A stretch of DNA of 10,000 nt from Theodoxus fluviatilis. Taxonomy: Eukaryota > Mollusca > Gastropoda > Cycloneritida > Neritidae. The stretch covers positions 7,501-17,500 of the forward strand of contig JAWQFJ010026631.1 in assembly GCA_034096865.1 (NCBI GenBank), written 5' to 3'. The position numbers and the translations under genes were made by a program. Positions 1-6,947 of this stretch are shown in pieces. Every line of letters begins with the position of its first letter. Positions within the stretch are counted from its first letter, which is position 1. Below the pieces are notes generated by a model. The model did no database searches. It saw nothing but the letters and a program-made list of their open reading frames with translations, and was not told the DNA's origin.

Positions 1-2478
1 TGTGCCTGGCCTTCCTCTGGAGGCGCCTGTCTGCCTTGTGCCTGGCCTTCCTCTGGAGGCGCCTGTCTGCCTTGTGCCTGGCCTTCCTCTGGAGGCGCCT
101 GCCACCTGTCTGCCTTGTGCCTGGCCTTCCTCTGGAGGCGCCTGTCTGCCTTGTGCCTGGCCTTCCTCTGGAGGCGCCTGTCTGCCTTGTGCCTGGCCTT
201 CCTCTGGAGGCGCCTGTCTGCCTTGTGCCTGGCCTTCCTCTGGAGGCGCCTGTCTGCCTTGTGCCTGGCCTTCCTCTGGAGGCGCCTGCCACCTGTCTGC
301 CTTGTGCCTGGCCTTCCTCTGGAGGCGCCTGTCTGCCTTGTGCCTGGCCTTCCTCTGGAGGCGCCTGCCACCTGTCTGCCTTGTGCCTGGCCTTCCTCTG
401 GAGGCGCCTGTCATCTGTCTGCCTTGTGCCTGGCCTTCCTCTGGAGGCGCCTGTCACCTGTCTGCCTTGTGCCTGGCCTTCCTCTGGAGGCGCCTGTCTG
501 CCTTGTGCCTGGCCTTCCTCTGGAGGCGCCTGTCACCTGTCTGCCTTGTGCCTGGCCTTCCTCTGGAGGCGCCTGTCACCTGTCTGCCTTGTGCCTGGCC
601 TTCCTCTGGAGGCGCCTGTCTGCTTTGTGCCCGGCCTTCCTCTGGAGGCGCCTGTCTGCCTTGTGCCTGGCCTTCCTCTGGAGGCGCCTGTCTGCCTTGT
701 GCCTGGCCTTCCTCTGGAGGCGCCTGCCACCTGTCTGCCTTGTGCCTGGCCTTCCTCTGGAGGCGCCTGTCTGCCTTGTGCCTGGCCTTCCTCTGGAGGC
801 GCCTGTCTGCCTTGTGCCTGGCCTTCCTCTGGAGGCGCCTGCCACCTGTCTGCCTTGTGCCTGGCCTTCCTCTGGAGGCGCCTGTCTGCCTTGTGCCTGG
901 CCTTCCTCTGGAGGCACCTGTCACCTGTCTGCTTTGTGCCTGGCCTTCCTCTGGAGGCGCCTGTCTGCCTTGTGCCTGGCCTTCCTCTGGAGACGCCCGT
1001 TACCTGTCTGCCTTGTGCCTGGCCTTCCTCTGGAGGCGCCTGCCACCTGTCTGCCTTGTGCCTGGCCTTCCTCTGGAGGTACCTGTCTGCCCTGTGCCTG
1101 CCCTGTGCCTGGCCTTCCTCTGGAGGCGCCTGTCTGCCTTGTGCCTTGTGCCTGGCCTTCCTCTGGAGGCACCTGTCTGCCTTGTGCCTGGCCTTCCTCT
1201 GGAGGCGCCTGTCACCTGTCTGCCTTGTGCCTGGCCTTCCTCTGGAGGCGCCTGTCACCTGTCTGCCTTGTGCCTGGCCTTCCTCTGGAGGTGCCTGTCT
1301 GCCTTGTGCCTGGTCTTCCTCTGGAGGCGCCTGTCTGCCTTGTGCCTGGCCTTCCTCTGGAGGCGCCTGTCATCTGTCTGCCTTGTGCCTGGCCTTCCTC
1401 TGGAGGTGCCTGTCTGCCTTGTGCCTGGCCTTCCTCTGGAGGCGCCTGTCTGCCTTGTGCCTGGCCTTCCTCTGGAGGCGCCTGTCTGCCTTGTGCCTGG
1501 CCTTCCTCTGGAGGCGCCTGTCTGCTTTGTGCCTGGCCTTCCTCTGGAGGCGCCTGTCTGCCTTGTGCCTGGCCTTCCTCTGGAGGCACCTGTCTGCCTT
1601 GTGCCTGGCCTTCTTCTGGAGGCGCCTGCCACCTGTCTGCCTTGTGCCTGGCCTTCCTCTGGAGGTGCCTGTCTGCCTTGTGCCTGGCCTTCCTCTGGAG
1701 GCGCCTGTCTGCTTTGTGCCCGGCCTTCCTCTGGAGGCGCCTGCCACCTGTCTGCTTTGTGTCCGGCCTTCCTCTGGAGGCGCCTGTCTGCCTTGTGCCT
1801 GGCCTTCCTCTGGAGGCGCCTGTCTGCCTTGTGCCTGGCCTTCCTCTGGAGGCGCCTGTCTGCCTTGTGCCTGGCCTTCCTCTGGAGGCGCCTGCCACCT
1901 GTCTGCCTTGTGCCTGGCCTTCCTCTGGAGGCGCCTGTCACCTGTCTGCCTTGTGCCTGGCCTTCCTCTGGAGGCGCCTGTCACCTGTCTGCCTTGTGCC
2001 TGGCCTTCCTCTGGAGGCGCCTGTCTGCCTTGTGCCTGGCCTTCCTCTGGAGGCGCCTGTCACCTGTCTGCCTTGTGCCTGGCCTTCCTCTGGAGGCGCC
2101 TGTCACCTGTCTGCCTTGTGCCCGGCCTTCCTCTGGAGGCGCCTGTCACCTGTCTGCCTTGTGCCTGGCCTTCCTCTGGAGGCGCCTGTCACCTGTCTGC
2201 CTTGTGCCTGGCCTTCCCCTGGAGGCGCCTGTTTGCCTTGTGCCTGGCCTTCCTCTGGAGGCGCCTGTCACCTGTCTGCCTTGTGCCTGGCCTTCCTCTG
2301 GAGGCGCCTGTCACCTGTCTGCCTTGTGCCCGGCCTTCCTCTGGAGGCGCCTGTCATCTGTCTGCCTTGTGCCCGGCCTTCCTCTGGAGGCGCCTGTCTG
2401 CCTTGTGCCTGGCCTTCCTCTGGAGGCGCCTGTCTGCCTTGTGCCTGGTCTTCCTCTGGAGGCGCCTGCCACCTGTCT
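1..2478. repeat. Minisatellite A, mixed 36/43-bp units, about 63 copies
   Basis: The array is built on a 36-bp unit containing tgcctggccttcctctgg followed by aggcgcctgtctgcct. About 28 of roughly 63 units carry seven extra bases after the GGCGCC site (ccacctg, tcacctg, tcatctg or ttacctg), giving 43-bp units. The array is already running at base 1, so its left end lies outside the window; its right end is at about 2478, where ccagcaggttc begins. Each unit holds one CpG inside the palindrome AGGCGCCT. The plus strand has no stop codon in any frame, and long minus-strand stretches are also open, which creates artefactual ORFs of over 800 codons. These are low-complexity translations that switch frame at each 43-bp unit, so I do not call them genes. 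Copy number should be treated as approximate because assemblers often mis-size such arrays. Confidence 0.97.
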
Positions 2479-2690
2479 GCCCCAGCAGGTTCTTCTCTAA
2501 CTGGGAGAGATCCCGCTGCCTCCAGGCGTATCTGTCCAGAGCAGCCTCCCAGGTGTCCAAGCCAATCGCCAGTGCCTTGAGATCTCGTTTGCAAATGTCT
2601 TTGTAGCTGGGGGAGATCGGGTGGCCTCTTTCCGTCTGCAAACTCTCTGTAGAGGAGATCTTTAGGTAAACGCCCTTCCTCCGTTTTGGT
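2468..2690 (-). mobile_element. Decayed LINE (non-LTR retrotransposon) protein tail
   Basis: Reading the minus strand, one frame (about 2684-2619) gives TEEGRLPKDLLYREFADGKR. A second frame (about 2608-2468) gives SYKDICKRDLKALAIGLDTW and then EAALDRYAWRQRDLSQLEKN. The pattern GRLPK.LLY.E, K.R...KD.CKRDLKA, a spaced W, then DR..WR is, as I recall, that of the region after the reverse transcriptase domain in a widespread group of animal LINE ORF2 proteins. A frameshift lies between about 2608 and 2620, where the two halves change frame. No reverse transcriptase or endonuclease domain is present, so this is a dead 5'-truncated or internally broken copy. The open frame extends upstream to 2780, but residues before TEEGR are not recognisable. 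The second frame runs straight into minisatellite A. The LINE clade cannot be assigned from this fragment. Confidence 0.68.
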
Positions 2691-2848
2691 GTAAGCAGGA
2701 ATGAAGCATTTTGTCATATCTACTCTGACATTTTGGGTGGGGCATTTCCCCAGAGATAGCATTATATCTTTGGAAGACATGAAGAGTCTTTTAACTTATC
2801 GTGAAAGACTTTCTTTTAGTTCAGGATAAAGAGGACCGATTATTAGCA

Positions 2849-2852
<4 letters not shown>
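2691..2852. other. Unclassified spacer between LINE remnant and GT repeat
   Basis: AT-leaning, non-repetitive sequence. It holds a short perfect inverted repeat, GAAAGACTTTC, at about 2802-2812. It may include more of the decayed LINE, because the minus-strand frame stays open to 2780, but no family motif is visible in it. Confidence 0.5.

Positions 2853-2900
<48 letters not shown>
2853..2900. repeat. (GT)24 microsatellite
   Basis: An uninterrupted 48-bp GT dinucleotide run. The purity of the tract suggests it is young and length-variable. Confidence 0.98.
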
Positions 2901-2902
<2 letters not shown>

Positions 2903-3166
2903 TTATTTCATCCAATTGGGGTTAAATTTTTATGGAAAAATGAAATTTAAACAGAATCATCTATTAGACGCCAGAAACAGCCACTTATCGGTGAATATGA
3001 AACCTGAGACTCTAAAATTACGAGACTGATGGTTCAGCTTTCTGAATCAAATCAAAGCTCAAAATTATCAAAGTGATCCATATGGGTGCAGATTCTACTG
3101 TATCTCGATTTGACCGAAATGTCAGACCAACTCAGTTTAAGGGGACCAATAACTTTTATTGGTTTA
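2901..3166. other. AT-rich intergenic stretch, no gene seen
   Basis: Non-repetitive sequence with stop codons in all frames and no recognisable domain. At its right end, 3146-3162, there is a perfect inverted repeat: CCAATAA, spacer CTT, TTATTGG. It ends four bases before the CATC microsatellite. Confidence 0.6.
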
Positions 3167-3321
3167 CATCCATCCATCCATCCATCCATCCATCCATCCA
3201 TCCATCCATCCATCCATCCATCCATCCATCCATCCATCCATCCATCCATCCATCCATCCATCCATCCATCCATCCATCCATCCATCCATCCATCCATCCA
3301 TCCACCCATCCATCCATCCAT
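3167..3321. repeat. (CATC)n microsatellite, about 39 copies
   Basis: A 155-bp tetranucleotide run of CATC (equivalently TCCA), with one visible interruption near 3304-3307 where a T is replaced by C (tccaccca). It translates to Ser-Ile-His-Pro repeats on plus and Met-Asp-Gly-Trp repeats on minus; these are by-products of the 4-bp period and not genes. Confidence 0.98.
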
Positions 3322-3641
3322 GAGACAAGCTGCTTTTCAAGTCCACATTGCGTCTGAATAATTCAGATTCTCTGCTTGTAATGACTTAAAGTGTTAACGA
3401 GCGGAAAATGGCGAGGTGAGCGGGTTTTGAAAACCACTGCCAGCGTAGAGGATGCGGTTGTCGGACAACGCCAGTCGAGACTGGATGCAAAAGTGTTGTG
3501 GCAGGCTCTGTCACCCGTCTCCTGCGACGACTGGGCGCCAGACCTCATGAGGTCAGTAGGGTCACTGGGGAGCTGCAGGGGGTGGTCAAGTCCGCGTTCC
3601 CGTAAATCTGGCAGACAGGTCGACTGAGTAATGATCCGATG
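3322..3641. other. Unclassified unique sequence, no supported gene
   Basis: Moderately GC-rich sequence with short overlapping open frames of about 60-78 codons on both strands (3391-3627 plus, 3363-3548 minus). Neither has a recognisable motif, splice context or coding bias I can defend. It might be an anonymous dispersed repeat. Confidence 0.5.
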
Positions 3642-3657
3642 CCCCCCCCCCCCCCCC
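3642..3657. repeat. C16 homopolymer
   Basis: Sixteen consecutive C on the plus strand. Length calls in such tracts are often unreliable. Confidence 0.95.
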
Positions 3658-3695
3658 TCACCCCTTGGTGGCCAGACTGATTGCTTATGGCCGCC

Positions 3696-4045
3696 CCTGG
3701 CTGAGCTACTGAAGCAGGCCCCTGGCTGAGCTACTGGAGCAGGCCCCTGGCTGAGCTACTGGAGCAGGCCCCTGGCTGAGCTACTGGAGCAGGCCCCTGG
3801 CTGAGCTACTGGAGCAGGCCTCTGGCTGAGCTACTGGAGCAGGCCCCTGGCTGAGCTACTGGAGTAGGCCCCTGGTTGAGCTACTGGAGTAGGCCCCTGG
3901 CTGAGCTACTGGAGTAGGCCCCTGGCTGAGCTACTGGAGCAGGCCCCTGGCTGAGCTACTGGAGCAGGCCCCTGGCTGAGCTACTGGAGTAGGCCCCTGG
4001 CTGAGCTACTGGAGTAGGCCCCTGGCTGAGCTACTGGAGTAGGCC
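3696..4045. repeat. Minisatellite B, 25-bp unit, exactly 14 copies
   Basis: The unit is cctggctgagctactggagc followed by aggcc. Fourteen head-to-tail copies fill 350 bp with no indels. The main variable site is C or T at unit base 20 (gagcagg versus gagtagg): copies 1-6 are C, 7-9 T, 10-11 C and 12-14 T. Copy 1 has gaagc, copy 6 starts tctgg, and copy 8 has ggttgag. The absence of indels points to recent or well-homogenised expansion. Confidence 0.97.
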
Positions 4046-4520
4046 CCGAAAGCTCCACAGCCAGGGGTTCCAACTGATGAGGGGGATATCGAGCGGCTCC
4101 AGCCGTATGTAGGTCTCTGTTTGCGTTCGTATTCAATGGCTGCTCCTGTGTTCCAGATACATGTAGATCCCCAGCAACTACAGGAAACGCTTCTCTCAAG
4201 GTAAAAATAAAGAACACCTCGTTGAAAACCTGACCATGTGAAATGCAGAAGTACCGGTTTTATGTAGCAACTTACCACCCTCATCTGTGTCTCAAACCGT
4301 TTTACAGTTTAGCTTCTGATCAGTGGGCCACTCAGTGAATCCTTGACCAGCAACCTACGACAAACTCAGTGGGAGATAGGACGCATAGCCAGGTACAAAC
4401 ACTACCTTCACTTTATGGGGACTATTCCAACCCGATGCTGACTCAATGCCGCATACATGGGCTAATCGCACTACAGTGTACCATCGCTGCACTCACATGT
4501 ATCCAGTTTTACTCCTAGGT
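4046..4520. other. Unique sequence, no supported gene
   Basis: About 475 bp between array B and the G tract. It begins with AGCTCCACAGCCAGGGG (4051-4067), an imperfect inverted copy of part of the array B unit. A plus-strand AATAAA lies at 4206-4211 but no upstream plus-strand gene is visible. Minus-strand frames of 78-92 codons run into array B and show no family motif. The right part, from about 4440, may belong to the interspersed-repeat fragment described next. Confidence 0.5.
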
Positions 4521-4590
4521 GGGGGGGGGGGGGGGGGGGGGGGGGCAGTGAGAGTTAAGCAGATTGCCCAAAGACGCAACTCTAATGTTT
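4490..4590 (+). mobile_element. Possible interspersed-repeat (SINE-like) fragment around the G tract
   Basis: The stretch reads actcctaggt, 25 G, then cagtgagagttaagcagat followed by tgcccaaagacgcaac. The core 'gttaag...ttgcccaa.gac.caac' resembles, from memory, a phrase common in dispersed repeats of many aquatic animals. The match is degenerate, no tail or target-site duplication is visible, and the boundaries are guesses. Confidence 0.3.
4521..4545. repeat. G25 homopolymer
   Basis: Twenty-five consecutive G on the plus strand. It could form a G-quadruplex in single strands, and its true length is uncertain in any assembly. Confidence 0.95.
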
Positions 4591-4984
4591 GCGCAATTTC
4601 GAACGCCGCTACCGATAGCCGGTGTCAACAAGTGTCAAAGATTCGACTGCCTTTACATCGGCTTTCATCCTGTTGACACCGGCCTATTCCTTGAAAGATC
4701 TTGCAAGATTCCTTGCGCAGGCAACGCGCTCCTGGACAAGAACCCCGAGCGAGTGAAACAAATGCATAATCAAAACCAGAAGGCTTTCTGATACACTCTG
4801 ATTCTTTATTCCATTTCAAGCGTACAAAAAGTGAAAATGTACATTCTTGTTGCACAAAAAAGACTGTATACTACATGCACGACAAAAAGTGAAAACACAC
4901 GTTTCCTCATCGGTAGATAGTTTGCTAATGCCCCTCTTCATATGTCGTATTCTGCACGGCTTTCAATACATGGTTTATCTATCG
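4591..4984. other. Unique sequence, no supported gene
   Basis: Short frames of about 75 codons on both strands lack motifs. Near 4625-4680 there is an imperfect inverted arrangement (ggtgtcaaca and tgttgacacc). A minus-strand AATAAA is described separately. No other feature is seen. Confidence 0.5.
4775..4810 (-). terminator. Candidate minus-strand poly(A) site (distal)
   Basis: TTTATT at 4805-4810 is AATAAA on the minus strand. It is followed downstream on that strand by a U/GU-rich stretch (tctggttttgattatgcat), the usual layout of an animal cleavage and polyadenylation site. If it serves the ATPase beta gene, the 3' UTR would be about 2.1 kb and would include minisatellite C. It could equally end another transcript or be chance. 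Confidence 0.35.
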
Positions 4985-5165
4985 GGCCCCTTCGGCTGCT
5001 CGGGGCGGTCGCTCGTTAACTTACCGAAGTGAAGCCTATTGCCCACGACGCAACGAAGCAGCAAGCAAACCGTGCGTGCATTAGAAAAAGCTCGCTGCCT
5101 CGAATAGAAAGCTGTCTATTTGCAGGCGACAAAGCAGCGGCGCAGCCATCAGTCAACCAATCAGA
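4985..5165 (-). promoter_or_regulatory. Candidate CpG-rich promoter and first-exon donor
   Basis: This stretch has many more CpG dinucleotides than the AT-rich sequence around it. It contains a GC box GGGGCGG (5002-5008 plus) and AACCAATCAG (5155-5164 plus), which matches the NF-Y CCAAT-box consensus. On the minus strand, TCG|GTAAGTTA at about 5024 is a strong 5' splice-donor match. For a minus-strand transcript the CCAAT box would sit upstream, with the donor about 130 bp further on, closing a short first exon. The open frame across it (5210-5016) has no recognisable protein motif. No TATA box is evident. Orientation and function are inferred. Confidence 0.28.
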
Positions 5166-5304
5166 AAAGAGCTCCGGGGAGAAACCACTGTGATACATGA
5201 TGGAAGCCATGTAGGATCATGTAGCTCTGTTGGACCAACTCATGAAAGAGAGGCTCGCCGTGACGAGAAGCAAAGAAACATTGTCGCTTTGTCGCGTCAT
5301 GTTC
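5166..5304. other. Short unique spacer
   Basis: About 140 bp between the CpG-rich stretch and minisatellite C. No recognisable feature. Confidence 0.5.
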
Positions 5305-6112
5305 CCCTGGCTTGAGCCCTTTAACCCTGGCTTGAGGCCTTTAACCCTGACTTAAGGCCTTTAACCCTGGCTTGAGCCCTTTAACCCTAACATGAGGCCT
5401 TTAACCCTGGCTTGAGTCCTTTAACATTGGCTTGAGCCTTTTAACCCTGGCTTGAGCCCTTTAACCCTGGCTTGAGCCCTTTAACTGGCTTGAGCCCTTT
5501 AACCCTGGCTTGAGACCTTTAACTGGCTTGAGCCCTTTAACCCTGGCTTGAGCCCTTTAACCCTGGCTTGAGCCCTTTAACCCTGGCTTGAGCCCTTTAA
5601 CCCTGACTTGAGCCCTTTAACCCTAACTTGAGGCCTTTAACCCTGGCTTGAGTCCTTTAACATTGGCTTGAGCCTTTTAACCCTGGCTTGAGCCCTTTAA
5701 CCCTGGCTTGAGCCCTTTAACTGGCTTGAGCCCTTTAACCCTGGCTTGAGACCTTTAACTGGCTTGAGCCCTTTAACCCTGGCTTGAGACCTTTAACTGG
5801 CTTGAGCCCTTTAACCCTGGCTTGAGCCCTTTAACCCTGGCTTGAGACCTTTAACCCTGGCTTGAGCCCTTTAACCCTGGCTTGAGCTCTTTAACCCTGG
5901 CTTGAGCCCTTTAACCCTGGCTTGAGACCTTCAACTGGCTTGAGCCCTTTAACCCTGGCTTGAGACCTTTAACCCTGACTTGAGCCCTTTAACCCTGGCT
6001 TGAGCCCTTTAACCCTGGCTTGAGCTCTTTAACCCTGGCTTGAGCCCTTTAACCCTGGCTTGAGCCCTTTAACCCTGGCTTGAGCCCTTTAACCCTGACT
6101 TGAGCCCTTTAA
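5305..6112. repeat. Minisatellite C, 20-bp unit, about 41 copies
   Basis: The unit is ccctggcttgagccctttaa. Several copies lack two C and are 18 bp (tttaactggcttgag). Variants include ccctgac, ccctaac, cattggc, gaggcct, gagtcct and gagacct. A block of variants starting at 5385 recurs 236 bp later at 5621, so part of the array was duplicated as one larger piece. The array lies 0.8-1.6 kb downstream of the ATPase beta stop codon and would be in its 3' UTR only if the distal poly(A) site is used. Confidence 0.96.
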
Positions 6113-6355
6113 AACCAAGAGGCAACTTTGCCCTCAAATGGTCACGTGACAGCTAATTTGAGAACAAAGACCCAGACGGAGTAACAACTGAAATAGCTGA
6201 CAGCTGAGTCGCTACATAATGGCATCAATGGGAAAGCAGTATGGGACTTTGAGCACTGACGTAATTCCCTGCGACCAAATGTTCCATGTGACAGGTAGGG
6301 CACTGAGCCACTCTCGCCTCACAGATGTAAATGTTTGTCTCCCTATCTCAAACAA
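6113..6355. other. Unique sequence with short palindromic motifs
   Basis: It contains the perfect 10-bp palindrome GTCACGTGAC (E-box core CACGTG) at 6141-6150 and a CRE-like TGACGTAA at 6257-6264. There is no other evidence of regulatory function. A minus-strand frame across the right half has no motif. Confidence 0.5.
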
Positions 6356-6381
6356 GCATGTACGCATACACACACACGCGC

Positions 6382-6414
<33 letters not shown>

Positions 6415-6418
6415 TACA
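6356..6418. repeat. 63-bp purine/pyrimidine alternating tract with CG core
   Basis: Every base from 6356 to 6418 alternates purine and pyrimidine: a mixed start, CA steps, a CG/TG core at about 6377-6395, then CA steps. Alternating CG flanked by CA is the classic Z-DNA-prone composition. The tract is downstream of the ATPase beta stop codon. Confidence 0.93.
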
Positions 6419-6495
6419 ACCCCCCCCCCACCACCCCCCCCCCCCCCACCCCCCACACACACACACCACCCCACACACCCCACACACACACACAA
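6419..6495. repeat. C-rich and CA-rich low-complexity tract
   Basis: Poly-C runs broken by single A (6421-6454) lead into CACA and CCACCC repeats up to about 6495. It directly adjoins the alternating tract. Length is likely variable and sequencing quality uncertain. Confidence 0.93.
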
Positions 6496-6499
6496 AGAG

Positions 6500-6537
6500 T
6501 CAAGCGGTGCATCCAAGCACACATACACATGTTTATG
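6500..6537 (-). terminator. Candidate proximal poly(A) site of the ATPase beta gene
   Basis: On the minus strand CATAAA (6537-6532), a variant of the AATAAA hexamer, is followed by strongly GU-rich sequence (catgtgtatgtgtgcttgg). This would give a 3' UTR of about 0.4 kb. There is no canonical AATAAA on the minus strand between here and the stop codon at 6948. The variant hexamer makes this uncertain. Confidence 0.3.
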
Positions 6538-6947
6538 AACAAGTAGCAGCTCTCTGTGAACAGCCTTCTATGTAATCCTGATCAAACAATCTCAAACGGT
6601 TTGGCAGTGCTCACTAGTTGAATCGTCACCTTTTAGAAAGAATTATCAACAAACTAACAAATACAACTCCTCCACACAATGCGCTTGCGTAAGTCCATTT
6701 CAGCACCGAACGAAAATCTTGAGAGAAAAAAAAGACATGCAGAAACGAAATGAAACCTCACAACGAAAAAAAACTGAACAAGGGAATTGAAGCGACAAAA
6801 CTGCTTAATGAATAAGGCACGCTGCTTCCCTAACAATAACATCCCGCAAAAAAAAGGACAACTCTTCGTGGAGTAACCTCCCTTGAACACTGAAGCATGA
6901 GATGGCTTTTTTCTACCCCAAAATGGTTCAGGAGACTTTCGGAATTC
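6538..6947 (-). other. Probable 3' UTR of the ATPase beta gene
   Basis: AT-rich, non-repetitive sequence immediately after the TGA stop codon on the minus strand. It has U-rich runs on that strand and no coding motif. UTR status follows from position; its end is not established. Confidence 0.55.

Noticed and set aside
454..1984. Minus-strand ORFs of 70-240 codons in array A
   Set aside because: Same cause: translation of the repeat. The R/K- and Q-rich peptides reflect the unit, not selection for a protein, apart from the proposed LINE origin of the unit.
1..2478. CRISPR array
   Set aside because: Units abut with no unique spacers and the DNA is eukaryotic; the same holds for arrays B, C and D.
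2..2606. Three overlapping plus-strand ORFs of over 800 codons across array A
   Set aside because: All three frames are open because the 36/43-bp unit has no stop codon on the plus strand; the peptides are frame-rotated versions of one repeat with no domain. An artefact of the minisatellite.
3052..3361. SIHP and MDGW repeat ORFs
   Set aside because: Translations of the CATC tetranucleotide repeat.
3363..3627. Overlapping 61- and 78-codon ORFs
   Set aside because: No motif, no supporting splice or start context, and opposing frames over the same bases; length is within chance expectation.
4206..4211. Plus-strand AATAAA poly(A) signal
   Set aside because: No plus-strand gene or exon is recognisable upstream, and the follow-up sequence is not clearly GU-rich.
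4853..4887. Inverted or tandem gcacaaaa / gcacgacaaaaagtgaaaa phrases as a structured RNA
   Set aside because: Only short A-rich similarities (caaaaagtgaaaa occurs at about 4825 and 4882); no stable fold is evident by eye.
5305..6112. Degenerate telomere repeat, because of ttaaccctaa in array C
   Set aside because: The motif appears in only two units, which are copies of each other through the block duplication; the other units have aaccctgg. There is no six-base periodicity.
6212..6575. HTHTHT- and VCVCVG-type ORFs
   Set aside because: Translations of the CA/CG and poly-C low-complexity tract.
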